Assembly: GCA_964396595.1 (NCBI GenBank)
Contig: CAYNFR010000026.1
Location: 1 to 49,054, forward strand
From: CAYNFR01 sp964396595
Lineage (GTDB): Bacteria > Bacteroidota > Bacteroidia > Chitinophagales > Saprospiraceae
DNA: 49,054 nucleotides
Direction: 5' to 3'
Shown here: one piece after another, positions 24,959 to 33,407 of the stretch
Layout of the letters: every line of letters starts with the position of its first letter
Numbering within the stretch: position 1 is the first letter of the stretch
Notes under the pieces: model-generated
What the model was told of the DNA's origin: nothing
The model's database searches: none
The model's input: the letters and a program-made list of their open reading frames with translations, nothing else
Made by a program: the position numbers and the translations under genes

Positions 24959-25585
24959 ATGTACAGTATAAAGGAATTATATTATACCATACAGGGGGAA
25001 GGGGTGCATGTCGGGAGATCTGCGGTTTTCTGTCGTTTTAGTGGATGTAATCTGTGGAGTGGTCTTGAGAAAGATCGATCTCGAGCGATTTGTAAATTCT
25101 GCGATACGGACTTTCATGGTACAGATGGTGTAAATGGAGGCAAGTATAAAGTACAAGAGTTAGTCAATAAGGCCAATGATCTTTGGCCGGAAGGCCAAGG
25201 TAATAAGATGATTGTCTGCACCGGTGGAGAGCCTTTATTACAGCTGGATCTGGCTTTAATAGAGGCATTACATAGTCATGGGTGGTATATTGCCATCGAG
25301 ACAAACGGAACCATCGCACTACCGGGTCCGATAGACTGGGTGTGCGTAAGTCCGAAGCATGGTGCACCAATGATACTTCGGTGCGGTGATGAGTTAAAAC
25401 TGGTACATCCGCAGCTTGGTCAACAACCCGAAGACTTTGAGTCATTAGACTTTAGCTATTTTTCGCTACAGCCACTACAAGATGACAACTGGGCCGAGAA
25501 CACAGCCACTTGTGTCAAATATTGTCAAGACCATCCATCGTGGCGATTGAGTCTTCAGACGCATAAGTTTCTTGGTATACCCTGA
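24959..25585 (+). CDS. queE: 7-carboxy-7-deazaguanine synthase QueE (radical SAM)
   Basis: A 208-residue protein. YYTIQGEGVHVGRSAVFCRFSG opens the fold. The cluster-binding cysteines follow the C-x14-C-x2-C spacing (Cys 31, 46 and 49), characteristic of QueE in place of C-x3-C-x2-C. VCTGGEPLLQLD is the SAM-contacting GGEP motif, and IETNGT follows. QueE makes 7-carboxy-7-deazaguanine from 6-carboxy-tetrahydropterin for queuosine. No queC or queD is adjacent. Confidence 0.93.
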   Translation: MYSIKELYYTIQGEGVHVGRSAVFCRFSGCNLWSGLEKDRSRAICKFCDTDFHGTDGVNGGKYKVQELVNKANDLWPEGQGNKMIVCTGGEPLLQLDLALIEALHSHGWYIAIETNGTIALPGPIDWVCVSPKHGAPMILRCGDELKLVHPQLGQQPEDFESLDFSYFSLQPLQDDNWAENTATCVKYCQDHPSWRLSLQTHKFLGIP

Positions 25586-25646
25586 TGAAGCCTTTACAGG
25601 GACCGAGGTTGATAACCATAAACAAAACATTTGCTGTCAGGCAGTT

Positions 25647-26090
25647 TTACTCTTTGATCTGAGCCTTGAGAAGATTTTCGCGCTCTAAGATATTGGCTAA
25701 TGTAGCGTTTTTAAGACGCTGCACTGTTTCGTTTCTGATTTCCATAGTGATCATTCTTATGCCACATGTTGCCTCGTCGTTACATTCCTCACATCTTTCA
25801 TAAAAGTCGAATGTAACACAAGGTAGTAAGGCAATCGCTCCATCAAACAATCGCATGATCTTCGCCATGTGGATAGACTGAGGATTAGCATTCAGTGTAT
25901 ATCCACCGTATTTGCCTTTTTTACTCTTTAGAATACGGGCATTTTTTAGCTCTTTGAGAATAGCTTCTAGGAATTTTTGCGGTATATTCTGGTTTTTGGA
26001 AATGGTGCGGACAGAAATCGGCTGCTCATCTAAATGTTGTGCGATATACACTAGCGCATTAATGGCATATTTAGCTTTCTTTGAGAGCAT
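25647..26090 (-). CDS. Rrf2-family transcriptional regulator
   Basis: A 147-residue protein from the ATG at 26090 (MLSKKAKYAINALVYIAQ, the family start); a longer frame to 26219 lacks similarity. The winged helix contains ISVRTISKNQNIPQKFLEAILKELKNARILKSKKGKYGGY. The C-terminal part has cysteines at CVTFDFYERCEECNDEATC, similar to the cluster-binding loop of IscR/NsrR-type members, so a redox or Fe-S signal is plausible. It is divergent from the rluA-type gene. The targets are unknown. Confidence 0.9.
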   Translation of the reverse strand: MLSKKAKYAINALVYIAQHLDEQPISVRTISKNQNIPQKFLEAILKELKNARILKSKKGKYGGYTLNANPQSIHMAKIMRLFDGAIALLPCVTFDFYERCEECNDEATCGIRMITMEIRNETVQRLKNATLANILERENLLKAQIKE

Positions 26091-26206
26091 ACAGAAGTTT
26101 GCATAAAAGTAGGAACTTGTGACGTAAGAGAAAAAAACCTGCCGCTCTATTGTAAGTATGAATTTATAGTAGCGGCATAATTTGCTTATTTTATGGTGAA
26201 AAGTCA

Positions 26207-27157
26207 ATGCCGTATGCATCTCACAAACTTATGACAACTAATTCTCAAGTCATTCAAGAAATTCATGTCGAATTACTGTCATCAAGACAGCGTCTATCTG
26301 ATTATCTGATCGGCAAAATATTCCATATCCCAAGTCGTAAAGGGGTGAAGAAGGAAATCGAGAAGAAAAGAGTGTACCTGAATGGTGTAGTCGGAAAAAC
26401 TGCTGATTGGGTAATCGGGGGAGAGTTTATTGAAATATTTACAGATACACAAGAGCGCACCATTGTGCGAATGCCAAGAGGGCTCAAAATCGATTTGCTA
26501 TACGAAGATGACTATCTTGCTTTCATCAATAAACCGGCGGGAATAGCCGTCAGTGGAAATTATCATCGCACTGTAAAGAATATACTACATGCGGTGCTCT
26601 CACCATCGATTGCGAGAGATCGTTTAACTCACCCACTACCTGTACATCGACTAGATGCACCGACATCAGGGATTTTGTTAGTTGCCAAGACGAGGACGGT
26701 GCTTGTGAGCTTAAGCGAGGATTTCGAAAATAAACGTATTCATAAGGAGTACCTTGCTTTGTGCATGGGTGAAATGTTAGGAGCGGGTCTTCTTGAAGAT
26801 AATATTGATGGAAAGGCGGCGCAGACATATTATAACAGCATGTATGTAAAAAGGAGTGCTAAGTATGGCCCAATTTCGATGTTGAAGCTTATGCCTGTCA
26901 CCGGACGTACTCATCAGTTGCGTATTCAATTGTCGCGCGTCAATCGCCCAATATTGGGGGATCGGAAATATGGTTTAGAGAATAGTATTGTAAAGGGTTA
27001 TGGATTATTTCTTCATGCACGGTCTTTACAGCTTTATCATCCCGTCACCGGCTTACATTTGAAGATAGTTGCGCCTGTCAGTAGAAAATTCCAAAAATTT
27101 ATAGGTAAACAGATTAATGTTGAGCAACTTTCAGCCGCAGTGAGTCATACTGTTTGA
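26207..27157 (+). CDS. RluA-family RNA pseudouridine synthase
   Basis: A 316-residue protein. An N-terminal S4-like RNA-binding region (SDYLIGKIF...VYLNG) precedes the catalytic domain with the motif PVHRLDAPTSG; the catalytic Asp is about residue 150. Further family motifs are FINKPAGIAVSG, KEYLAL and GRTHQLRIQLS. It isomerises uridines in rRNA or tRNA; which site cannot be told. Starts at 26207 or 26231 are both possible. The 3' end overlaps the convergent SDR gene by 44 bases. Confidence 0.92.
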   Translation: MPYASHKLMTTNSQVIQEIHVELLSSRQRLSDYLIGKIFHIPSRKGVKKEIEKKRVYLNGVVGKTADWVIGGEFIEIFTDTQERTIVRMPRGLKIDLLYEDDYLAFINKPAGIAVSGNYHRTVKNILHAVLSPSIARDRLTHPLPVHRLDAPTSGILLVAKTRTVLVSLSEDFENKRIHKEYLALCMGEMLGAGLLEDNIDGKAAQTYYNSMYVKRSAKYGPISMLKLMPVTGRTHQLRIQLSRVNRPILGDRKYGLENSIVKGYGLFLHARSLQLYHPVTGLHLKIVAPVSRKFQKFIGKQINVEQLSAAVSHTV

Positions 27158-27968
27158 TCATACGGTTATATAGAATCTTGGTGTATTTTACCGGAAACAA
27201 CCAAGCTATTCTATTAATGAGTCGAGCATCTTTTCCTATTATTAATTGCTGTTTATCATTTTTAATAGCATATACGATCTCGCAGGCTGCAAAAGCGGGT
27301 GTATTGATAAAAGCTTTTTCAAAATCATTGATGGCAAAGTCCACTTGTTCTTGAGTGAAGTCGCCTTCTTCCCATCGAGCATTCTTGGCAATGTTCGTTT
27401 TAATTCCTCCCGGGTGTATCGATAGTACATTGACATGCGGGAATTCTAGCATAGCCTCCATGCGTAAAGATTCTGTAAAACCACGTATGGCAAACTTCGA
27501 AGCGCAATATGGTGCTTGGTTTAGAATCCCTATCATGCCCAGTATGCTGCTGACATTGGCAATACAAGCTTCTTTTTGCTTTTTTAGATGGGGAAGGCAA
27601 ACTTTCGTGCCGTACACCATTCCCCAAAAATTAATTTTCATCAGCCATTCGAAATCTCTGATACTGACACTCTCGACTGAATAAGAACCCAGCGCTACAC
27701 CGGCATTATTAATGACGATATCTAAGTGATTGAATTTCTGAATAAGCTCATCCACGTACTGTCTCCATGCTTCATAGTCGGTAACATCTAGTTCTGCAAA
27801 ATGATGTGCATCCGCCTTCGTTAGCAATGACTTAGTGAAGTTCAATGCCTCAGTTGAAATATCACTCAATACAAGCGTACAGCCTTCTTTCTCAAGCTTA
27901 AGCGCGAGCGCTTGGCCAATACCGGAACCGGCACCAGTGATTAAGGCTATCTTAGCTGCGATGACCAT
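27114..27968 (-). CDS. Short-chain dehydrogenase/reductase (SDR)
   Basis: A 284-residue classical SDR: cofactor motif TGAGSGIGQA (residues about 11-20), NNAGVALG, and the catalytic serine in NVSSILG followed by YCASK (Tyr-x-x-x-Lys). The position after the second strand (LSDIS) suggests NAD(H) over NADP(H), which is weak evidence. The substrate is unknown. It starts one base after the Gfo/Idh stop codon on the same strand, so the two are one operon. Its end overlaps the RluA gene by 44 bases on the other strand. Confidence 0.88.
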   Translation of the reverse strand: MVIAAKIALITGAGSGIGQALALKLEKEGCTLVLSDISTEALNFTKSLLTKADAHHFAELDVTDYEAWRQYVDELIQKFNHLDIVINNAGVALGSYSVESVSIRDFEWLMKINFWGMVYGTKVCLPHLKKQKEACIANVSSILGMIGILNQAPYCASKFAIRGFTESLRMEAMLEFPHVNVLSIHPGGIKTNIAKNARWEEGDFTQEQVDFAINDFEKAFINTPAFAACEIVYAIKNDKQQLIIGKDARLINRIAWLFPVKYTKILYNRMIKQYDSLRLKVAQH

Positions 27969-27969
27969 A

Positions 27970-29433
27970 TCAGATCAATTTCCAGCCGGATCGATATTCT
28001 CTTCCTACAAATTGATTTGCGGGTTCAAAGTTTGTGATACGCGTGTTCTGGCCATCCCAAAGAAGTTTTTTTCTACCGGCAAACTCCATTTTACCATCCT
28101 TACCTGTATTGAGAGAATAGCTTCTGATAGCCAGATTACCCATTAATACCGTCTCGGTCATAGGGCCTGCATAATCAAATGAAGAAGTCAATGAGCGATG
28201 CTCTGCTGACCCGAATCCCGCTTTACAAGCCCTCGTCCAAAGTGCTTGATGGCCAAATTCAGGAAGAGCCACTAAGGGATTATCTGCCTTATAATCTTTG
28301 GGCATGGTGATTTTTTCGCCCGACTTGAGATATAGCATCGGATTTATACCATAAGTGCCACAGATCATAATGCCTTTTTCTCCGATCATCATTGCGCCAT
28401 TGGCACTATTTTCTTCGCCCATATAATCCTCTGCAGGAATCAGATCCGGATGGAAAGGTTTGATTCCGCCATCAAACCATGTAAATGAAACAGGTTTAGG
28501 ATTCTTGGCGCTAGCCGGAAACTTTAACTGAACTGCCGACGAGGGCGGGCAGCTTTCAGGCAAGTGCTCTGCTACCCAGTCCCGCTTAAATACTTGTCCC
28601 ACACTACATTCGACTTCAGTCGGATATCCCAGGCCCAAAACTCTGTATGGGGGATCCATCAAATGACATCCCATATCTCCCAGTGCTCCTGTGCCAAAAT
28701 TCCACCAGCCTCTCCACTTAAATGGATGATATAAGGGGTGGTAATCTACCATCTGTGCCGGCCCGATAAAAAGATCCCAGTCTGCAGATGAAAGATGGGA
28801 AGGCATATCTACTTTTTCAGAAGGGGAGGGTACACCTTGTGGCCATACTGGTCTATTAGTCCAGGAATAAACAGTATCCACCGCGCCAATGATTCCACTG
28901 TCAAACCATTTAATCATCTGCTCAATCCCTGGATTAGAGGCACCTTGATTACCCATTTGGGTAACGACTTTGTTTCTATTCGCGGCAAGTGTTAATTGTC
29001 TTGCTTCGAAAATATTATGCGTAAGCGGTTTTTGAACATATACATGCTTGCCGGACTCCATCGCTGCCATAGCTGCAACCGCATGTGTATGATCGGGTGT
29101 AGAGATGGTCACCGCATCTATTTCCGATCCCATAGCGTCAAACATCTTCCGAAAGTCCTTGAACAAGCGAGCAGAAGGGAAGGCTTTCGCAGAGTTAGCA
29201 GCCATATTTTCGTCCACATCGCAGATCGCGACCACATTGTTTTCTCCATTATTCCAAGCATGGCGAAGATCACTGCTACCCTTACCCCCTGCACCAATGG
29301 CTGCAATATTAAGTTTGTCGCTAGGGGCAATATGATTTTTGCCGAGTACACAGCTCGGAACGATCATAAATGAACCAGCCGCAAGGCTTGATTTTTTGAG
29401 AAACTCTCTTCTTGACTTTTTTCTATTCTTCAT
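27970..29433 (-). CDS. Tat-exported Gfo/Idh/MocA-family oxidoreductase
   Basis: A 487-residue protein with a twin-arginine signal (KKSRREFLKKSSLAAGSFM) and the N-terminal NAD(P) fold (IGAGGKGSSDL, then AICDVDENM). The family E-K-P motif reads QKP here (VYVQKPLTHN), keeping the Lys-Pro. The C-terminal domain contains WWNFGTGALGDMGCHLMD. These exported members are abundant in Bacteroidota and Planctomycetota and are thought to act on sugars in the periplasm; the substrate here is unknown. It forms an operon with the SDR gene. Confidence 0.88.
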   Translation of the reverse strand: MKNRKKSRREFLKKSSLAAGSFMIVPSCVLGKNHIAPSDKLNIAAIGAGGKGSSDLRHAWNNGENNVVAICDVDENMAANSAKAFPSARLFKDFRKMFDAMGSEIDAVTISTPDHTHAVAAMAAMESGKHVYVQKPLTHNIFEARQLTLAANRNKVVTQMGNQGASNPGIEQMIKWFDSGIIGAVDTVYSWTNRPVWPQGVPSPSEKVDMPSHLSSADWDLFIGPAQMVDYHPLYHPFKWRGWWNFGTGALGDMGCHLMDPPYRVLGLGYPTEVECSVGQVFKRDWVAEHLPESCPPSSAVQLKFPASAKNPKPVSFTWFDGGIKPFHPDLIPAEDYMGEENSANGAMMIGEKGIMICGTYGINPMLYLKSGEKITMPKDYKADNPLVALPEFGHQALWTRACKAGFGSAEHRSLTSSFDYAGPMTETVLMGNLAIRSYSLNTGKDGKMEFAGRKKLLWDGQNTRITNFEPANQFVGREYRSGWKLI

Positions 29434-29674
29434 TTTAAGATGACTATAATCTGTGAGCTGTAAATTTTCTTATGCTTATTGCAACGTATTGATCAGTAAA
29501 GAAAAACAATTTTATTAATTGGAGATATCCATAGGAGAATGATTTTATGATCTTTTTATATTTCTTCGGGTAATAATATTTGTTGCCTTGGATAAAATTT
29601 TTCTTGAAAGGATAAGAAATTGATGGAGATGATTACATTAGGTGGATTTTTGTCCTGTTTTAAAGCACATCCTG

Positions 29675-30763
29675 ATGAATAGATTAGTATCGCTTGATTT
29701 TTTTCGAGGACTTACGGTGGCCTTGATGATAATGGTTAATGACCCGGGTAGTTGGTCGCATGTGTACGCTCCATTATTACATGCGGATTGGCATGGATTG
29801 ACACCGACTGATTTGGTATTTCCTTTTTTTCTGTTTATAGTAGGGGTATCGATCGCTTTATCATACAATAAACAGCGTCAGAGCGGCAATGTCAATGCAT
29901 CAACTTATCGCAAGATTATCTCTCGATCGATCAAAATTTTTCTCCTTGGCTTGCTCTTGTGGCTGTTTCCGAAGTTTGATTTTGCCGGATTGAGATATGC
30001 GGGAGTGTTGCAACGGATAGCCATTGTGTTTCTTGCATGTGCCATATTGTATCTTAATTCCGACTGGAAGAAGCAGCTATATTGGGGTATTTTTTGTCTT
30101 GTCGGTTATTATTTGGCAATGGCATTTGTACCCTTTCCGGGCGGGACTGCGGGCACTTTAGAGCCTGGGGTAAATCTTGCTGCCTATGTAGATAGCCTGT
30201 TACTCCCGGGACGGATGTGGCAAGGTACTTGGGATCCTGAGGGCTTTTTGAGCACTATTCCAGCCATAGGTACGGGAATTACCGGCTTACTAGCAGGAGC
30301 GATTATTCTGAATAAAAAGTTGACGAACCATCAGAAGGTGATATGGTTGTTTTTTGCCGGTTTTGTAAGCTTTTTATTAGGTCATGTGTGGTCGTGGTTT
30401 TTTCCGATTAACAAGCCTATCTGGACAAGTTCGTATGTATTAGTAACTAGCGGTCTCGCCGCAATGTTTCTGGCAGCGAGCATGTGGATCATTGACGAGC
30501 TTGGCTACCGCAAAGGAACAAAAGTGGGCGTAGTCTTTGGAATGAATGCCATTACGGCTTATGTATTACATGGCTTGATTGCGAAGATATTCGGTATGAA
30601 GATCATAGCAGGTAAATCAGTAATGGCAACGTGGATGGGTGCATGGACTGATATAGGAATGTCGCCAAAGTTCGCTTCATTGCTTTATGCATTGGCTTAC
30701 ACAGCCTTTATTTATATCTGGGTATATTGGTTATACCGCAAAAAGATTTTCATAAAAATCTAG
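29675..30763 (+). CDS. NagX/HGSNAT-like membrane acyltransferase (COG4299 type)
   Basis: A 362-residue membrane protein from the ATG at 29675 (MNRLVSLDFFRGLTVALMIMVN). The opening R-L-x-S-L-D-x-F-R-G-x-T and PTDLVFPFFLFIVGVSIALS are the hallmarks of the heparan-alpha-glucosaminide N-acetyltransferase-like family. About ten membrane helices run to the C-terminus, which ends in a basic tail. It may acetylate amino sugars across the membrane; Bacteroidota carry many copies beside sugar-use genes. A GTG at 29642 is a possible but weaker start. Confidence 0.87.
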   Translation: MNRLVSLDFFRGLTVALMIMVNDPGSWSHVYAPLLHADWHGLTPTDLVFPFFLFIVGVSIALSYNKQRQSGNVNASTYRKIISRSIKIFLLGLLLWLFPKFDFAGLRYAGVLQRIAIVFLACAILYLNSDWKKQLYWGIFCLVGYYLAMAFVPFPGGTAGTLEPGVNLAAYVDSLLLPGRMWQGTWDPEGFLSTIPAIGTGITGLLAGAIILNKKLTNHQKVIWLFFAGFVSFLLGHVWSWFFPINKPIWTSSYVLVTSGLAAMFLAASMWIIDELGYRKGTKVGVVFGMNAITAYVLHGLIAKIFGMKIIAGKSVMATWMGAWTDIGMSPKFASLLYALAYTAFIYIWVYWLYRKKIFIKI

Positions 30764-30840
30764 CTTTTTTCATGATAGCTATTGACAAGTGCTCAAAAGT
30801 GGGCTTTCTTTGATGCGAGAAGCAAAAACACATAAAAAGT

Positions 30841-30871
30841 TTTTGTAATATTATTTAATCAATTATCTTTG
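30841..30871 (+). promoter_or_regulatory. Promoter (TTTTG-N18-TATCTTTG) for the ECF sigma factor gene
   Basis: A -33-type TTTTG (30841-30845) and a -7 TATCTTTG (30864-30871) at 18-base spacing match the Bacteroidota housekeeping promoter. This is the best promoter in the window. It leaves an 80-base leader before the ATG. Confidence 0.7.
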
Positions 30872-30956
30872 ACCAAAATTAGCTTATAGACCAAATTTCT
30901 ACTCTAATTCAATTACAACCCTAGAAAGATTTTTTAATCACTAAACGATTAGAGTA

Positions 30957-31541
30957 ATGAAATTAAAGTCAGTCAATGATCATCAGCTAATTCTCAATTA
31001 CCTAGAAGGAGATCAGAAATCATTTGAAGTCTTGTTGTCAAGACACAAAGAGAAGATTTATACTTCTATCTATCTATTCGTCAAAGACCACGAGCTTGCC
31101 GAGGATATATTCCAAGAAGTCTTCATAAAAATCATTGACACGCTGCGCAAGGGTAAATACAACCACGAGGGTAAATTCCTTCAGTGGGCAATGCGTATAT
31201 CGTACAACTTGTGCGTGGATTACTTCAGAAGAGCTAAAAGAAGATCTAAAGTCTCTCCATCAGAGTCATTTGATATATTCGACGTGTTAGAGGTGCAAGA
31301 TGATAATATGGAGACAATGATCATTAAGAATCAGACATATCAGCGCATCAAAGATCTGGTAGATAGATTGCCGGAAGAGCAAAGAGAGGTGGTTATTCTG
31401 CGACATTATGCAGACATGAGCTTCAAAGAAATAGCGGTATTGACACGCGTAAGTATCAATACGGCACTAGGCCGAATGCGTTACGCTTTGATCAATATGC
31501 GCAAGCTCATCGAAGAGAACAATCTTCAGCTACAAGCATAA
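30957..31541 (+). CDS. ECF-type RNA polymerase sigma factor
   Basis: A 194-residue protein with sigma region 2 (DHELAEDIFQEVFIKIIDTL, then KFLQWAMRISYNLCVDYFRR) and region 4 (LPEEQREVVILRHYADMSFKEIA, with a helix-turn-helix containing SINTALGRMRYAL). There is no anti-sigma gene next to it. It is monocistronic: a strong promoter precedes and a strong terminator follows. Stand-alone ECF sigma factors of this type are common in Bacteroidota; the regulon is unknown. Confidence 0.93.
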   Translation: MKLKSVNDHQLILNYLEGDQKSFEVLLSRHKEKIYTSIYLFVKDHELAEDIFQEVFIKIIDTLRKGKYNHEGKFLQWAMRISYNLCVDYFRRAKRRSKVSPSESFDIFDVLEVQDDNMETMIIKNQTYQRIKDLVDRLPEEQREVVILRHYADMSFKEIAVLTRVSINTALGRMRYALINMRKLIEENNLQLQA

Positions 31542-31568
31542 AACTTATCGCAATCAAATTATAGATGA

Positions 31569-31595
31569 GGGCAGGTGTTAATCTGCCCTTTTTTT
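31569..31595 (+). terminator. Rho-independent terminator after the sigma factor gene
   Basis: GGGCAG and CTGCCC form a 6-bp stem with an 8-base loop, followed by seven T. Confidence 0.9.
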
Positions 31596-31714
31596 GATGT
31601 GTATTGGGTGTCAATCTGTATCAATGCATTATACTATCTGAATTGATTTTTAAGGAAATTTGTCATATTATTATGTACAAATGTCTTAATTGAAGCATCG
31701 ATGTCTCTAAAGAA

Positions 31715-32199
31715 ATGACGACCAAAAGGAATGAGCAAGCACTTCATGAGCTTTATGATGCTTTCATGGGCAAGTGCTAGCCAATGAGCTTATTAAGAAT
31801 ATGAAATATGAGCACCTATGGGCTGATTAAATGTTATTCATTGAAGCTGTCAGCGAAGGGATACCACATTCTGTATATGAAGCCATACAGTGTTTTCCTC
31901 TTTTTAGGGAAAATGAATGGGCGAGTTTTCTAAATATTTCTACTAAATCTTTGCAACGTGACAGGGATCAATCAACGCATGTTTTTAAAAGAACTCACTC
32001 CGAAAAGAATCTAGAGATTGCAGAGCTGACTAGATTGGGGCTCGATGTATTCGGAGAGATGGAGAAATTTGAACTATGGTTGAGGACACCTGTTTACGCA
32101 TTAGGAAAGCGAAAACCTATTGATTTAATTAAATTTTCTTCCGGTCGTCGTTTAGTTGTAAGAGAGCTTAGGCATATAGATCAAGGAATATTGGTCTAA
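31715..32199 (+). pseudogene. Xre/MbcA/ParS-type antitoxin, probably truncated
   Basis: The frame 31831-32199 (122 residues) has the DUF2384/MbcA-ParS layout: FIEAVSEGIPHSV, FLNISTKSLQRDR, SEKNLEIAELTRLGLDVFGEMEKFELWLRTPVYALGKRKPIDLI and a final RHIDQGILV. In the same frame, KYEHLWAD lies directly upstream (31804-31827) but is cut off by TAA at 31828-31830, so the N-terminus seems lost. An unlinked 21-codon frame begins at 31715. The ATG at 31831 could still give a partial protein. The RES toxin gene downstream is clearly dead. Confidence 0.6.
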
Positions 32200-32208
32200 G
32201 TAGTTGCA

Positions 32209-32667
32209 ATAGAGGTATTTAGACTATCTAGAAGAAAATATGCTATTCCATTAACCGGTCGAGCTGCTTCACTGTATGGGGCGCGCTGGAATCCTAAAGG
32301 TATTGAACTAATTTAAACAGCCCAGAGTCGTTCATTTGCCATGGCAGAAGTTGCTGTACATTTGACACTAGCTACCTTGCTGGTTGATTATGTCATGATT
32401 ACCATTCATATTCCTGAGGAAAATGAACTTTATCAATTAAGGGAATCTCAGCTACCTTCTGGCTGGAAAAAATTTCCTTGAGGCAGATTCACGCAGAAAT
32501 TAGGCTATTACTTTGACATAGAGAATAATTATTGCATTTTGAAAGTGCCATCTGCGGTGACTAGAGGAGATTGGAATCTCTTGATAAATTCGTAACATAA
32601 TGACTTCCATTCAATTACCGTTCTACAAGTAGAAGAATTTCCATTTGATAATCGAATTTTTAAATAG
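32209..32667 (+). pseudogene. RES-domain toxin pseudogene
   Basis: Reading one frame from ATA at 32209 gives the whole RES fold: EVFRLSRRKYA, RAASLYGARWNPKG, TAQSRSFAMAEVAVHL, GDWNLLIN and a C-terminal FPFDNRIFK. The start codon position is ATA instead of ATG. Three stops interrupt it: TAA at 32314-32316, exactly where RES toxins have the Tyr of Y-T-A; TGA at 32479-32481; TAA at 32593-32595. No frameshift is needed. RES toxins degrade or modify NAD+, and the upstream gene encodes the matching antitoxin type, so this is a dead toxin-antitoxin locus. Confidence 0.85.
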
Positions 32668-32750
32668 CAAATTATTAATAAAGTTAAAACTTTATCATTC
32701 CATCTTGTTGGGTAGGTTTATGCAAAAAGAGCCACCAAGTGGGTGTTATA

Positions 32751-33407
32751 TTATTCCATTTCCCACTCATCTTTAAAAGTCTGTAAAAATTCCTCCATGT
32801 ATGCTGCGCGTTGTATCGCAAGCCTCCGCGCATACGCTGTATTCATCATGTCAGGCAATCGCAATAGTTTTTCGTAGAAGTGGTTGATGGAGGTGTTGAC
32901 CCCAGATGTATATGAGGCTTTGTCAAGGTTCTGACGAGGAGGTACGTCCGGATCGTAGATTCTGTGGTTTTTAAACCCACCGAAGTGAAATGTCCGTGCT
33001 ATACCTATGGCACCGAGCGCATCGAGACGATCAGCATCCTGAACAATATGCATCTCAAGTGAGCTGAATGGATGATCGTCGAATGAATTTTTAAATGACA
33101 TGTGCCGTATGATATTGGTGATATGGATACGATCCTCTGAAAGAACATTACGTTTTCGAAGAAAATCATTTGCCATCTGTGGGCCTATTTCCTCGTCGCC
33201 ATGATGGAACTTGGGGTCAGCAATATCATGTAAAAGTGCTGCCAGCTCGACGATCATGATATCTGCAGCGGGCTCTGTATTGGCAATTTTCTTGGCTAAT
33301 TTCCACACCCTATTAATATGAAACCAGTCATGACCTGCTTCTGCATGTGTTAGTTGCTGTTGTACATACTCGGAGGTCTGCGTGATGATAGATTCAGCAT
33401 AAATCAT
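32751..33407 (-). CDS. HD-domain phosphohydrolase (YedJ/YpgQ-like)
   Basis: A 218-residue protein: AGHDWFHINRVWKLA gives the first His, LAALLHDIADPKFHHGDEE gives the HD pair, and HIVQDADRLDALGAIGIARTF gives the last Asp, the full metal set of small HD hydrolases. The ATG at 33407 overlaps the stop codon of the upstream reductase-like gene by four bases (ATGA on the minus strand), so it is probably translated with the ceramide genes. Family members hydrolyse nucleotides or phosphate esters; the substrate here is unknown. Confidence 0.88.
   Translation of the reverse strand: MIYAESIITQTSEYVQQQLTHAEAGHDWFHINRVWKLAKKIANTEPAADIMIVELAALLHDIADPKFHHGDEEIGPQMANDFLRKRNVLSEDRIHITNIIRHMSFKNSFDDHPFSSLEMHIVQDADRLDALGAIGIARTFHFGGFKNHRIYDPDVPPRQNLDKASYTSGVNTSINHFYEKLLRLPDMMNTAYARRLAIQRAAYMEEFLQTFKDEWEME

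Noticed and set aside
32209..32667. Recoding of the RES gene stops (for example selenocysteine or readthrough)
   Set aside because: There are three stops of two kinds, a lost start codon, and no recoding element; the antitoxin frame upstream is also interrupted. Decay is the simpler reading.
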